Counted from the first letter of the stretch, positions 36,642 to 46,484 are shown. The stretch: 64,000 nucleotides of DNA from Bacteroides intestinalis (GCF_003464595.1 NZ_QRZF01000013.1:62001-126000); one strand, 5' to 3'. Numbers and translations are program-made. Notes: generated by a model not told the origin, from the sequence alone.

Positions 36642-37817
36642 ATGAGTCATTTTAGAATTTACATTCCTACCCGCACCTTGTTTGGTGCCGGTATGGTGAA
36701 GGAACTTCACAATCAGCAATTGCCCGGAAAGAAAGCAATGATTGTTATTTCAAACGGTCGCTCTACCAAGGATAACGGATATCTGAATACAGTAGAAAGC
36801 GAACTCCAGCAAGCAGGTGTTGAAACTGCCGTATTTGACCAGGTAGAAGCCAATCCGTTAAAATCGACCGTAATGGCGGGAGCCGCTTTTGCCAAGGAAA
36901 ACAATTGCGACTTTTTAGTTGCCCTGGGTGGTGGAAGCGTAATGGACGCCTCCAAAGCGATGGCATTCATGGCCACGAATCCCGGCGATGTATGGGATTA
37001 CATCAGTGGTGGAACCGGAAAAGGACAAACGATGGTAAACAAGCCCCTACCCCTGGTTTGCATTACCACCACTGCCGGAACAGGTTCCGAAGCAGATCAA
37101 TGGGGCGTTATCACCAATGATGAAACCAATGAGAAAATAGGCTTTGGCGGTTATGATGAACTCTTCCCGATACTGTCTATTGTCGATCCGGAGTTGATGA
37201 AATCTGTTCCGCCTAAGTTCACGGCCTATCAGGGATTTGATGCGTTGTTCCACTCTACAGAATGTTATATCTCTAAAACTGCCAGTCTGATGAGCGATAT
37301 GTACGCATTGACCGCTATTGAAAATGTAGCTAAATATCTACCGCGTGCAGTTGCCAACGGAGCTGATATGGAGGCTCGTGAGAGAGTCGCATTCGCCAAT
37401 AATCTGTCCGGTGCGGTAATGACCTTTTGTAGCACTACTGCCGAACACTCTTTAGAGCACGCTATGAGCGCTTATCATCAGGAGCTGCCACATGGTGCCG
37501 GATTGATTATGATCTCCAAAGCATTCTATGAATTCTTTATAGAGAAGCATGCCTGTGATGAACGATTCATCAAAATGGCACAAGCGATGGGTATGCCGGA
37601 AGCTGACAAACCGGAAGACTTTATCACCATGCTGGTAAAACTACAGGAAGCTTGTGGAGTGGCAAACCTGAAGATGAGTGATTATGGATTTACGCCCGAT
37701 GAATTTGATACCCTTGCCACCAATGCCAAGGAAACAATGGGCAAATTATTCCTTGCCAACCCTTACGAATTGAAGCATGAGGATTGCGTGGAGATTTACC
37801 GCAAATCGTTTCGTTAA
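36642..37817 (+). CDS. Iron-containing alcohol dehydrogenase
   Basis: 391 residues, full length for group III alcohol dehydrogenases. NAD(P) motif GGGSVMDASKA, metal-binding segment around FDALFHSTE and the His cluster AEHSLEHAMSAYHQELPHGAG. It reduces aldehydes or ketones with NAD(P)H. Third gene of the site B operon, closed by the terminator at 37835-37918. One of three iron ADHs in the window; this one is the most divergent from the other two. Confidence 0.93.
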   Translation: MSHFRIYIPTRTLFGAGMVKELHNQQLPGKKAMIVISNGRSTKDNGYLNTVESELQQAGVETAVFDQVEANPLKSTVMAGAAFAKENNCDFLVALGGGSVMDASKAMAFMATNPGDVWDYISGGTGKGQTMVNKPLPLVCITTTAGTGSEADQWGVITNDETNEKIGFGGYDELFPILSIVDPELMKSVPPKFTAYQGFDALFHSTECYISKTASLMSDMYALTAIENVAKYLPRAVANGADMEARERVAFANNLSGAVMTFCSTTAEHSLEHAMSAYHQELPHGAGLIMISKAFYEFFIEKHACDERFIKMAQAMGMPEADKPEDFITMLVKLQEACGVANLKMSDYGFTPDEFDTLATNAKETMGKLFLANPYELKHEDCVEIYRKSFR

Positions 37818-37834
37818 TTCATAAAACCAGTATT

Positions 37835-37918
37835 GTACGAGGCTGCATCCGGGTTAATTTCATGTTCTGAACGATAATGAGAAACATGAATTTATCTTCC
37901 GATGCAGCCTCTTTTGTA
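37835..37918 (+). terminator. Terminator of the MFS-flavoprotein-ADH operon
   Basis: GAGGCTGCATC (37839-37849) pairs with GATGCAGCCTC (37901-37911), followed by TTTTG; an inner CATGTT/AACATG pair extends the structure. Confidence 0.75.
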
Positions 37919-37932
37919 CCCGATAAACAGAA

Positions 37933-37999
37933 TCTGTAATCCGGGTTATTATGTCCGTAATCCGTCTACAAAGAGTATCCCATTTACGCCGTATTTTTG
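37933..37999 (+). promoter_or_regulatory. DUF3737-operon promoter with 21-bp direct repeat (site C)
   Basis: TCTGTAAT (37933-37940) and TCCGTAAT (37954-37961) are 21 bp apart with GGGTTAT between. The -7 element TATTTTTG (37992-37999) begins 31 bp after the repeat, as in sites B, D and E. Confidence 0.78.
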
Positions 38000-38056
38000 C
38001 AATATAGAAAAAAGATAATCAATCATTTAATAAACAACAAGCAAAAAACTTGAATA

Positions 38057-38920
38057 ATGGAACTAATTAAAGACACTCATTACGAAGGTGAACGCCCTTT
38101 GTTCGCCACTCACAATCTTCATTTGGAAAACGTAACGATCCATACCGGCGAATCTGCCCTGAAAGAATGTAGTAATATCGAAGCTATAAATTGCCGTTTC
38201 GAAGGAAAATATCCTTTCTGGCATAACGATGGCTTCGTTGTGAAAAACTGCCTGTTTACGGAAGGAGCACGTGCCGCCCTCTGGTATTCCAATAATCTGC
38301 AAATGACAGACACTTTGGTAGAAGCACCGAAGATGTTCCGTGAAATGGATGGTATCCGGCTGGAAAACGTACAACTGCCCTATGCACTGGAAACCCTCTG
38401 GTTTTGCCGGAATGTAGAGTTGAAGAATGTAAAAGTAGACAAAGGTGATTACCTGTTTGTACACGGTGAAAATATCAGGATTGATGACTTTGAGATGAAT
38501 GGTAACTACTCTTTCCAATACTGCAAAAACGTAGAAATCCGTAATGCGGTAATCAATTCAAAGGATGCTTTCTGGAATACGGAAAACGTGACGGTTTATG
38601 ACTCTGTATTGAATGGGGAATATTTAGGCTGGCATTCCAGAAATCTGCGTTTGGTGAACTGCAAGATTTCAGGTACACAGCCGCTTTGCTATGCCCACGA
38701 TCTGATTATGGAGAACTGCACGATGACAGAAGATGCAGACCTCGCTTTTGAATATAGCAGTGTACAGGCCACTATCCATAGTCCGGTTCACAGTGTAAAA
38801 AATCCACGTACAGGAAGTATCACTGCCGAAAGTTTCGGAGCTATAATCCTGGATGAGAATATAAAAGCACCGGGCAACTGTGAATTGAAATTATGGGACG
38901 ACCAAACCTGTTTTGACTGA
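38057..38920 (+). CDS. DUF3737 beta-helix protein
   Basis: 287 residues made of short repeats of the right-handed beta-helix kind (HLENVTIHTGESALKECSNIEAINCRFEGKYPFW, VVKNCLF, IRLENVQL, VELKNVKV, VEIRNAVI, VTVYDSVL, LRLVNCKI, LIMENCTM). No signal peptide, so cytoplasmic. DUF3737 has no known function. It is the first gene of the site C operon, six bases before the aminotransferase, so both are expected to be induced together with the redox genes. Confidence 0.85.
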   Translation: MELIKDTHYEGERPLFATHNLHLENVTIHTGESALKECSNIEAINCRFEGKYPFWHNDGFVVKNCLFTEGARAALWYSNNLQMTDTLVEAPKMFREMDGIRLENVQLPYALETLWFCRNVELKNVKVDKGDYLFVHGENIRIDDFEMNGNYSFQYCKNVEIRNAVINSKDAFWNTENVTVYDSVLNGEYLGWHSRNLRLVNCKISGTQPLCYAHDLIMENCTMTEDADLAFEYSSVQATIHSPVHSVKNPRTGSITAESFGAIILDENIKAPGNCELKLWDDQTCFD

Positions 38921-38926
38921 TTAGGT

Positions 38927-40084
38927 ATGAAATACAATTTTGATGAAATCATTCCACGCCGGGGTACGAACTCTTATAAATGGGATTCTGCCAATGATGC
39001 CGACATATTGCCAATGTGGGTAGCCGATATGGATTTCCGTACAGCCCCAGCCGTGACAGAAGCGCTGAAAAAGCGGGTAGAACATGGTATCTTCGGTTAT
39101 GTCCGCGTGCCTGACAGCTATTATCATGCGGTAATCCACTGGTTCGGCAGACGTCATAATTGGAAAATAGAGAGAGAATGGATAATCTATACAACCGGAG
39201 TAGTACCGGCTTTATCAGCAATCATAAAAGCCCTGACGAATCCTGGTGATAGAGTTCTGGTGCAGACTCCGGTGTATAATTGCTTCTTTTCTTCCATCCG
39301 TAATAATGATTGCGAGATGATTTCCAATCCATTGATCTATGATGATAACACCTATCGGATTGATTTTGACGATCTGGAGAAGAAAGCGGCAGACCCGAAA
39401 ATAAAATTACTGTTATTGTGTAATCCGCATAATCCGGCCGGAAGAGTCTGGAGCAAACAGGAATTAATACGTATTGGTGAGATTTGCCTTCGAAATAATG
39501 TATGGGTGGTATCAGATGAAATACATTGTGAACTGGTCTTTCCGGGACATACTTATACACCTTTTGCATCTCTTTCAGAAGAGTTCCGGATGCACTCCGT
39601 CACTTGCACATCACCCAGCAAAGCTTTTAACCTGGCCGGACTTCAGATTGCAAACATCATTTCCGCTGATGCAGATATACGCAGAAAAATAGATAAAGCC
39701 ATTAATATCAATGAGGTTTGTGATGTGAACCCATTCGGTGTGGAGGCATTGATAGCCGCCTATAATGAAGGGGAAGAATGGCTGGAAGAACTAAAAAGTT
39801 ATCTGTTTGCCAATTATCAGTATCTGAGAAACTATTTCAATGAACATCTACCGGATTTCCCCGTACTTAAATTAGAAGGTACTTATCTGGTATGGGTAGA
39901 CTGTTCGGTGTTGAAGAAGTCATCAGAAGAAATCGTGACGGCTCTACTGGAAAAAGAAAAGGTCTGGGTCAATGAAGGCAGTATGTACGGGGAAGACGGA
40001 GACAATTTTATCCGTATCAATATTGCCTGTCCACGGCAACAGTTGGCTAAAGGTTTGGAGAGGCTGAAACATGCCTTCGGATAA
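38927..40084 (+). CDS. MalY/PatB-type PLP aminotransferase
   Basis: 385 residues, class I/II aminotransferase fold. N-terminal [16 protein letters not shown] and [11 protein letters not shown] are diagnostic of the MalY/PatB cystathionine beta-lyase group. PLP lysine in [13 protein letters not shown], Asp in [20 protein letters not shown]. It probably cleaves C-S bonds (cystathionine or S-conjugates), releasing a thiol. Placed in a redox/electrophile-responsive operon, breakdown of thiol conjugates is an attractive but unproven role. Confidence 0.9.
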   Translation: MKYNFDEIIPRRGTNSYKWDSANDADILPMWVADMDFRTAPAVTEALKKRVEHGIFGYVRVPDSYYHAVIHWFGRRHNWKIEREWIIYTTGVVPALSAIIKALTNPGDRVLVQTPVYNCFFSSIRNNDCEMISNPLIYDDNTYRIDFDDLEKKAADPKIKLLLLCNPHNPAGRVWSKQELIRIGEICLRNNVWVVSDEIHCELVFPGHTYTPFASLSEEFRMHSVTCTSPSKAFNLAGLQIANIISADADIRRKIDKAININEVCDVNPFGVEALIAAYNEGEEWLEELKSYLFANYQYLRNYFNEHLPDFPVLKLEGTYLVWVDCSVLKKSSEEIVTALLEKEKVWVNEGSMYGEDGDNFIRINIACPRQQLAKGLERLKHAFG

Positions 40085-40321
40085 CTTTCTTAACATCTCC
40101 TATAACTATATAAAAATGGACCTTCATAAAACCATATCATCATAAGCGTTTCCGTTTTTCCGGATAATTATAAAATAAATAGTCTTCATCTCAATCGTCC
40201 CAAGCTTTCATATATCCATCATCCCAACTATTTATTCAGTGCAAATTTATTCGGATTAAAACGGGAACGTTTTCTTTTATATTAGTAACTTCGCAAAAAC
40301 ATACTAAGAATTTGAAATATC

Positions 40322-41470
40322 ATGGAATACAGAATATTAGGAAATACAGGCCTATCAGTTAGTGTCATCGCACTGGGCTGTGAAGGTTTCGTGGGAAAAA
40401 CGGAAGAACAGGTACATTCGGAAATGGATTTCGCCATCAGTAAAGGAATCAACTTTATCGATATGTATGCCTCAAACCCCGATCTGCGCAGTAATATCGG
40501 CAAGGCATTGACCGGACGTCGGCAACAGTTTATCATTCAGGGACATCTATGTACTACCTGGGAAAACAATCAGTACCTGCGTACCCGTGATGTAGAAAAA
40601 ACAATCGCTTCTTTTGAAGACCAGTTGACACGTCTTCATACGGATTACCTTGATATTGGTATGATTCACTATGTAGATAGCGAAGAAGATTTCCATGAAG
40701 TATTCAATGGTCCTATCATTCGGTTGGCCCTGCGTCTGAAAGAAGAAGGTAAAATTCGCCATATCGGACTAAGCAGCCACAACCCTACTGTGGCAAGGTT
40801 GGCTGTAGAAAGTGGATTGATTGAAGTACTGATGTTCTCCATCAATCCCTGTTACGATTTGCAACCACCCAGCGAAAATGTAGATGATTTATGGGCTGAC
40901 GAAAGTTATGCCCATTCCCTTGAAAATATAGATCCGGAACGTGAAAAGCTTTATGAACTCTGTGAGCAGAAAGGTATAGGTCTGGATGTAATGAAAGCCT
41001 ATGGCGGCGGAGACTTACTGAGTGAAACGAACTCTCCCTTTGGCAAAGCGATGACACCGGTGCAGTGTATTGAGTATGCGCTAACCCGTCCGGCTGTTGC
41101 TTCCGTAATGGTCGGTTGCAAAAGTTGCGATGAAATGCAAGCTGCCATCAACTGGTGCAATGCTACTAAAGAAGAAAAAGATTACACCCCAATTATGGCA
41201 GGTATGGAAAAGTTTAGCTGGCAGGGACATTGTATGTATTGCGGACATTGCGCCCCTTGCTCAGTAGGAATTGATATAGCGAGTGTAAACAAATACTATA
41301 ACCTAACCATTGCCCAGAATGAAATACCCGAGACAGTACGCGAACACTACAAGACGCTCTCGCATCATGCCTCGGAATGCATTCAGTGCGGACAATGTGA
41401 AACGAACTGTCCCTTTGGAGTAGCCATCATCGAACAGATGGAAAAGGCTGCGGAAAAGTTCGGATATTAG
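40322..41470 (+). CDS. Aldo/keto reductase with C-terminal 4Fe-4S domain
   Basis: 382 residues. TIM-barrel aldo/keto reductase (about 1-285; MEYRILGNTGLSVSVIALGCEGF, INFIDMYASNPDLR) followed by a ferredoxin-like region with two cysteine groups: CMYCGHCAPC (about 300-309) and CIQCGQCETNC (about 357-367). Such fusions accept electrons from ferredoxin-like partners in anaerobes. It is a single-gene unit; the stop overlaps that of the convergent MFS gene. Substrate unknown. Confidence 0.9.
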   Translation: MEYRILGNTGLSVSVIALGCEGFVGKTEEQVHSEMDFAISKGINFIDMYASNPDLRSNIGKALTGRRQQFIIQGHLCTTWENNQYLRTRDVEKTIASFEDQLTRLHTDYLDIGMIHYVDSEEDFHEVFNGPIIRLALRLKEEGKIRHIGLSSHNPTVARLAVESGLIEVLMFSINPCYDLQPPSENVDDLWADESYAHSLENIDPEREKLYELCEQKGIGLDVMKAYGGGDLLSETNSPFGKAMTPVQCIEYALTRPAVASVMVGCKSCDEMQAAINWCNATKEEKDYTPIMAGMEKFSWQGHCMYCGHCAPCSVGIDIASVNKYYNLTIAQNEIPETVREHYKTLSHHASECIQCGQCETNCPFGVAIIEQMEKAAEKFGY

Positions 41471-42660
41471 CAAAACGAACGTTGCTTTACTTTCCAGGCA
41501 TAAAGCAACACCACGATAAACGAAAGCAACGGAACGATGAACGAGAAAGACATATTGGTCTGATCAGCCACATACCCCATCATGAGCGGTCCTACCGCTC
41601 CCCCGATGGGGGACATCATCAGATAAGAAGACGCACGCTTCGTATAGTTACCCAATCCCCTCAATGAAAGAGCGAAAATCGTGGGGAACATAATAGCTTC
41701 GAACGCATATCCCAGAAACAGAGCTATTAATGACAAAATGCCCAGATTAAGAACTACCAAAGACGTGCTGACCACCGTTCCCATTGCACAAACGAACAGC
41801 ACTTTTTCTGCCCGGATATACCGCATAATCCAGCTACCGGCAAAACGTCCGCACATAAACAGTCCCAGACCACCGAACGAAAGTACTACAGATGCATCGC
41901 GGGCATTCATCCAGCCATCATCCACCACATAATTAATAAAGAAGCTGTTGATTGATATTTCTGCAATCTCGTAGCAAAACAGGCTGATAATACCGAAGAT
42001 AAACAGCTTGTGCGACCAAAGCCCACGTGCACCGTTTTCTCCGACTTCTTCTTCATCAGCTTCATGAACAATCTCCGGCAGGCGTATCTTATAGAATACC
42101 AGAGCAACTCCCAATACAATGATCCCCATCAGTGTGTAAGGCAATGATATATTGCTTTCGCCCCCTTCCGAGAATAATAACAATCCCCCGATAAGCGGAC
42201 CGCAAATACATCCCAATCCATTGAACGACTGCGCCAGATTCAGGCGACTGGCAGCCGTTTCCCGGTCGCCTAATTCCGTCATGTAAGGATTAGCCGCTGT
42301 TTCCAGAAAAACCAAGCCACAGGCTATGACAAACAGAGAAAACAGAAAAAAGTTGAAAGACATCCAATATTCCCCGGGAATGAAAAGCAGGGAACCTATG
42401 CCATAAAGCAATAGGCCGAAAACCACTCCTTTCCGGTAACCGTACTTATTGATAAACAGTCCGGCAGGAATAGCCATCACGAAATAACCCAGGTAAAACA
42501 TGACCTGTACCCATGCCGAATGGGCACGTGTAATAACCAGCACATCTTGAAAGTGTTTGTTTAGCACATCTAATATCGCATGTGCAAATCCCCATAAGAA
42601 GAATAGGGAAGTTACCAGAATAAAAGGAATCTTATACTCCTTCTTTACCAAATTTTGCAT
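41467..42660 (-). CDS. FucP-like sugar:proton symporter (MFS)
   Basis: 397 residues from the ATG at 42658-42660; an in-frame ATG at 42687 would add nine non-conserved residues. Twelve-helix MFS protein of the FHS (fucose-galactose-glucose) group: IPFILVTSLFFLWGFAHAILDVLNKHFQ is its hallmark start, with ETAANPYMTELGDRETAASRLNLAQSFNGLG later. It imports a hexose or 6-deoxyhexose across the inner membrane. Stand-alone, convergent with the aldo/keto reductase. Confidence 0.9.
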   Translation of the reverse strand: MQNLVKKEYKIPFILVTSLFFLWGFAHAILDVLNKHFQDVLVITRAHSAWVQVMFYLGYFVMAIPAGLFINKYGYRKGVVFGLLLYGIGSLLFIPGEYWMSFNFFLFSLFVIACGLVFLETAANPYMTELGDRETAASRLNLAQSFNGLGCICGPLIGGLLLFSEGGESNISLPYTLMGIIVLGVALVFYKIRLPEIVHEADEEEVGENGARGLWSHKLFIFGIISLFCYEIAEISINSFFINYVVDDGWMNARDASVVLSFGGLGLFMCGRFAGSWIMRYIRAEKVLFVCAMGTVVSTSLVVLNLGILSLIALFLGYAFEAIMFPTIFALSLRGLGNYTKRASSYLMMSPIGGAVGPLMMGYVADQTNMSFSFIVPLLSFIVVLLYAWKVKQRSFC

Positions 42661-42775
42661 ACAGAACTCTTTTATAAAGAAAGCCACTCAAGGTTTTCAG
42701 CGCGCAAAGATAGCCAAGAAGTTTCATAATACGGCAGTTTCCCTTAACTTTGTGCCCAAAATTCAAGATTATAAA

Positions 42776-43783
42776 ATGGAACACAGAAAACTGACAAGGT
42801 ATCTGATATCGCTGGTGATGATCCTGATGATGGTCGGTTTAGCCGAATGGACCAATGAAAAGGAAATTCTGTTTCCGGAAATGACAGCGTTGATCATCGG
42901 CCTGTTAATTATCGATAAGCGGGTATGGAATGTAAAACGTTGGCAAATCATCCTGCTTATGACTCTTGGAGCAGCAGTCGGTATCTGCATTGTTCGTTAT
43001 TCACCCCTGCCCTATGTGGTCAATCTATGCGCTGCATTTGCTTTTGCAGGTGCTTCCCTTTTAATCAGTCGCGCTACACTGATTCCTTTGATATCAGCTT
43101 GCGTATTGCCCGTTTTGCTTCATACGGAAAGTATTGTTTATCCGATAGCAGTCTTTTCAATGTCAGTGTCAGTAGTGCTTGTACAAATCATCTTGGAAAA
43201 ATGCGGAATACGTAACCGGATGCCTAAACCTGTCGACAGAAAACCCGGCAAGGAAGATATCATCAGATGGCTGATATTATTCTGTTTTGTAGGTGCTTTG
43301 GCCGAATTGGCCGTCGGCATGGATTACCCCTATCTCATATTGCCCCCACTCATGGTGACCTTTGTAGAAATGGTAAACTCCAAAGCAGGATTCAGAAATC
43401 GCCCTACACAAGTATTTCTCTTTCTGACTACCGCAGCCACTCTGGGCACTGTACTTCAAATTGTCGGTCACCACCATCTTCATCTACCGGAAAGTATCGT
43501 TGCTTTAACCATTGCGGCTATCCTATTCCTCATCTTCGAATGGACAGGGAAATTCTTTGCTCCTGCCGGAGCACTGGCGTTCATTCCTATGCTATTACCC
43601 AAAGAGAATCTGGGCTGGTTACCTTTAGAGGCTTCTATCGGAGCAGCCTTATTCATAACCATTGCCATGGTTGTCTTTCAAAAATGCTATAAATGGAATC
43701 GGGCACAACTCATCTTCTGTGCCACCCCAACCCTACTACGTGAATATATGAACCGTAAAAAGCGAAAAAAACAAATCGAATAA
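42776..43783 (+). CDS. Polytopic inner-membrane protein, unknown
   Basis: 335 residues from the ATG at 42776, which begins just before the first hydrophobic helix; a longer frame would overlap the divergent MFS gene and is rejected. About ten hydrophobic segments are visible in two halves, with repeated FPEMTALIIG and LPPLMVTFVEM signatures suggesting an internal duplication. It loosely resembles HPP-type membrane proteins, but I do not recognise it with confidence. Basic C-terminus (RKKRKKQIE) faces the cytoplasm. It is 12 bases before the acetyltransferase gene, probably an operon. Confidence 0.75.
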   Translation: MEHRKLTRYLISLVMILMMVGLAEWTNEKEILFPEMTALIIGLLIIDKRVWNVKRWQIILLMTLGAAVGICIVRYSPLPYVVNLCAAFAFAGASLLISRATLIPLISACVLPVLLHTESIVYPIAVFSMSVSVVLVQIILEKCGIRNRMPKPVDRKPGKEDIIRWLILFCFVGALAELAVGMDYPYLILPPLMVTFVEMVNSKAGFRNRPTQVFLFLTTAATLGTVLQIVGHHHLHLPESIVALTIAAILFLIFEWTGKFFAPAGALAFIPMLLPKENLGWLPLEASIGAALFITIAMVVFQKCYKWNRAQLIFCATPTLLREYMNRKKRKKQIE

Positions 43784-43795
43784 ATTAAGAACAAG

Positions 43796-44335
43796 ATGAA
43801 TACATACATGGAAACCCCGCGTCTGATTCTACGTGATTGGAAAGAAGAAGACATCCCTGTCTTTGCCGGATTAAATAGCAACGATCAAGTAATGGAATTC
43901 TTTCTCAAAAAGCTATCTTATCAGGAAACACTCGACTTCTATTATCGCATCCGGAAGGAATTCGCATCCAGAGGATATGGGTTGTATGCAGTAGAAAAGA
44001 AAGAAAACCATGCGTTTATAGGTTATGTAGGGTTACATGATATTACGTTCGACGTAGATTTTTCCCCGGCCGTAGAGATAGGTTGGCGCCTGATTCCCGA
44101 AGTATGGAATCAGGGATATGCTACCGAAGCGGCTTCAGCCTGTCTGGAATATGCAAAAAAGACATTGGGACTGAAAGATTTATATTCTTTCACCTCACTC
44201 CCAAACAAACGTTCGGAACGCGTGATGCAAAAAATAGGTATGGTAAAAAGCAAAGAGTTTGATCATCCATTGGTCAGTCCCGACCATCCTTTATGCAGAC
44301 ATGTACTGTATAAGATCTCCTTGATAAATATATAG
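43796..44335 (+). CDS. GNAT-family N-acetyltransferase (RimJ-like)
   Basis: 179 residues. METPRLILRDWKEEDIPVFAGLNSN is the standard start of RimJ/RimL-like enzymes; the acetyl-CoA loop is EVWNQGYATEAASACLEYA, and LPNKRSERVMQKIGM is motif B. It acetylates a protein N-terminus or a small molecule; substrate unknown. Encoded directly after the membrane protein. Confidence 0.88.
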   Translation: MNTYMETPRLILRDWKEEDIPVFAGLNSNDQVMEFFLKKLSYQETLDFYYRIRKEFASRGYGLYAVEKKENHAFIGYVGLHDITFDVDFSPAVEIGWRLIPEVWNQGYATEAASACLEYAKKTLGLKDLYSFTSLPNKRSERVMQKIGMVKSKEFDHPLVSPDHPLCRHVLYKISLINI

Positions 44336-44375
44336 TCAATATACCGTCCACGAGTACCTGTAAGGCACATTAAAA

Positions 44376-44454
44376 AGGGCTACACCCTTTCTCCCGAATG
44401 GCTACACCCTTTACCCCAAAAGGTGTAGCCATCCGGGAGAAAGGGTGTAGCCCT
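44376..44454. repeat. Long nested hairpin with four GGCTACACCC copies
   Basis: AGGGCTACACCCTTTCTCCC followed by a second GGCTACACCCTTT pairs with AAAGGTGTAGCC and GGGAGAAAGGGTGTAGCCCT to give a stem of about 33 bp with one mismatch. The word GGCTACACC thus occurs twice on each strand. A T run is present only on the minus side. The rest of 44336-44712 is the leader of the RRM gene, with its -7 element at 44587. Confidence 0.8.
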
Positions 44455-44586
44455 GAAAAAGAAAGGATTTTCACCTTTAAAGAAAAGTGCAATATACCAT
44501 AGCCTTTCTAAATGCTAATAAAAAACAATTATCACTTTTTTATTAACAAATTACGAATTAAAAGTTGCCATTCCCAACTATTGTAT

Positions 44587-44594
44587 TACCTTTG
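44587..44594 (+). promoter_or_regulatory. -7 element of the RRM gene
   Basis: TACCTTTG matches TAnnTTTG and lies 119 bases before the start codon, giving a leader of about 110 nt, usual for Bacteroides RRM genes. Confidence 0.6.
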
Positions 44595-44712
44595 TCGCGG
44601 TTTGAGTTACGAATCGTTATCGTATAGTTCTCCTTTTTATATCTTATTAAGCAGACCTCTCCTTTAATTATCCCCTCACTCTTACTTAATATTTATTTAA
44701 TTAAAATTTCAA

Positions 44713-44997
44713 ATGAACATTTACATTTCAGGTTTAAGCTATGGCATAAATGATGCTGACTTGAACGAATTATTCTCAGCGTATGGAGAGACCTCTTCAG
44801 CTAAAGTTATTATGGACAGAGAATCGGGAAGATCCAGAGGATTTGGTTTCGTCGAAATGACAAGCGATACAGATGGACAAAAGGCAATTAATGAACTTAA
44901 CGGAGCAGAATACGATCAGAAAACTATTTCAGTAAGCGTTGCACGTCCTCGTGAAGAAAGACCCCGTAACAACGGTTATAATTCCAGACGTTATTAA
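44713..44997 (+). CDS. RRM RNA-binding protein
   Basis: 94 residues, one complete RNA recognition motif: RNP-2 NIYISGLSYG at the N-terminus and RNP-1 RSRGFGFVEM near 51-60, followed by a short basic tail (RPREERPRNNGYNSRRY). Such single-RRM proteins are post-transcriptional regulators in Bacteroides. Mono-cistronic with a long leader and a strong terminator. Confidence 0.93.
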   Translation: MNIYISGLSYGINDADLNELFSAYGETSSAKVIMDRESGRSRGFGFVEMTSDTDGQKAINELNGAEYDQKTISVSVARPREERPRNNGYNSRRY

Positions 44998-45011
44998 TGT
45001 CTACCCTACAA

Positions 45012-45049
45012 CAAGAACAGGAGATCAGATCTTCTGTTCTTGCTTTTTT
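45012..45049 (+). terminator. Terminator of the RRM gene
   Basis: CAAGAACAG pairs with CTGTTCTTG, with AGATC/GATCT inside, then a C and six T. Confidence 0.85.
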
Positions 45050-45147
45050 CAACTAAAACAGCAATACAAAGAAAAGAACATCGCTAAACGAATAGAATAC
45101 CCGGAAGTATATTTATCCGCTTACAGTCTTATTACAATATCAGTTTT

Positions 45148-46239
45148 ATGAAGCCATTTTTTATTGGAAATATAGAGATAAAAACACCTATCATACAAGG
45201 TGGAATGGGAGTCGGAATTTCATTGTCCGGCCTGGCATCAGCCGTAGCCAACGAAGGCGGCATTGGTGTTATTTCATGTGCAGGTTTAGGCCTGCTATAC
45301 CCTAAAGGCAAAGGCGACTATACCGAAAAGTGCATTTGCGGACTCAAAGAGGAAATCAGAAAAGCCCGCCAAAAAACAAAAGGAATCATCGGAGTGAATA
45401 TCATGGTGGCCCTTTCCAATTATGCAGAGATGGTACGCACTGCCATAAGCGAAAAAATCGACGTAGTCTTTGCCGGCGCAGGACTTCCGCTCGACTTACC
45501 CCTATACCTGACACCGGAAAGCAAAACGAAGTTGGTGCCCATTGTATCTTCTTCAAGAGCGGCCAAGATTATATGCGACAAATGGCAGAAGAACTTTGAT
45601 TATTTACCCGATGCCATAGTAGTAGAAGGCCCTAAAGCCGGAGGACATTTGGGCTTTAAGAAAGAACAAATACAAGATGAGAAATACGCTTTGGAATCCT
45701 TGATACCCGAAGTTGTAGCAATTGCAATGAGCTATAAGGAAAGAAAAGATATTCCTGTAATTGCCGCAGGTGGAATCTCTACAGGCGAAGATATTGCACG
45801 ATTCATGCAATTGGGAGCTTCGGCCGTACAAATGGGAAGCATTTTTGTAACAACTCAAGAGTGCGATGCTTCACAAACCTTCAAAGAGGTTTATATTCAC
45901 TCTAAACCTGAAGACGTTCTTATTATCGAAAGTCCCGTAGGAATGCCCGGACGAGCCATTGATGGAGAATTTATCCGTAATGTAGAGAAAGGACAGGAAA
46001 AGCCCAAATGTTGCTCGTTCCATTGCATCAAGACGTGTGACTATCAGAAAAGTCCTTACTGCATCATCAAAGCACTGTATAATGCGGCCAAAGGAAATAT
46101 GAAAAGAGGATATGCATTTGCAGGCAGCAATGCTTTTCTCTCCGAAAAAATACGCAGCGTAAAAGAAGTGATAACCACATTGAACAATGAGTTCCTTTTA
46201 GCAACCTGCCAATTAGCCCCAGCGAAAATGAAAACTTAA
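45148..46239 (+). CDS. Nitronate monooxygenase / enoyl-reductase-like flavoprotein
   Basis: 363 residues, FMN-binding TIM barrel of the 2-nitropropane dioxygenase/FabK group: IKTPIIQGGMGVGISLSGLASAVANEGGIGVISCAGLG, VVEGPKAGGHLG, and PVIAAGGISTGEDIARFMQLGASAVQMGS. A cysteine-rich stretch KPKCCSFHCIKTCDYQKSPYC (about 291-311) is an unusual addition that may hold a metal. It oxidises nitronates or acts as an enoyl-ACP reductase; which one cannot be decided here. Confidence 0.85.
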   Translation: MKPFFIGNIEIKTPIIQGGMGVGISLSGLASAVANEGGIGVISCAGLGLLYPKGKGDYTEKCICGLKEEIRKARQKTKGIIGVNIMVALSNYAEMVRTAISEKIDVVFAGAGLPLDLPLYLTPESKTKLVPIVSSSRAAKIICDKWQKNFDYLPDAIVVEGPKAGGHLGFKKEQIQDEKYALESLIPEVVAIAMSYKERKDIPVIAAGGISTGEDIARFMQLGASAVQMGSIFVTTQECDASQTFKEVYIHSKPEDVLIIESPVGMPGRAIDGEFIRNVEKGQEKPKCCSFHCIKTCDYQKSPYCIIKALYNAAKGNMKRGYAFAGSNAFLSEKIRSVKEVITTLNNEFLLATCQLAPAKMKT

Positions 46240-46251
46240 AAACAATTCAAT

Positions 46252-46452
46252 ATGATGAAAAAGAGTATTGTCCGACCAGAGACCAATCAGTTAGCAGAAA
46301 ACGCTCTTAAAGAGCATAAGAAAAAAGTTGGAGAAGTTATTCTTGTAGCAATTACTCCACGAACAACAATTGAGCTTCCGGCCAATCTATCTCAAGCTGA
46401 AATAGCCGAACGTGTAGAACTCTATAAAAAACTGCACAGTTCCAAAATATAA
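46252..46452 (+). CDS. Small hypothetical protein after the nitronate monooxygenase gene
   Basis: 66 residues (MMKKSIVRPETNQLAENALKEHKKKVGEVILVAITPRTTIELPANLSQAEIAERVELYKKLHSSKI), written here in parts: a basic start, a helical KEHKKK region and a C-terminal SQAEIAERVELYKKL helix. No family recognised. It lies 12 bases after the preceding gene and directly before a terminator, so it is probably expressed as the end of that operon. Confidence 0.6.
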   Translation: MMKKSIVRPETNQLAENALKEHKKKVGEVILVAITPRTTIELPANLSQAEIAERVELYKKLHSSKI

Positions 46453-46484
46453 TTCAGTTGATTTTTCATCGGTTGACAAAATAC

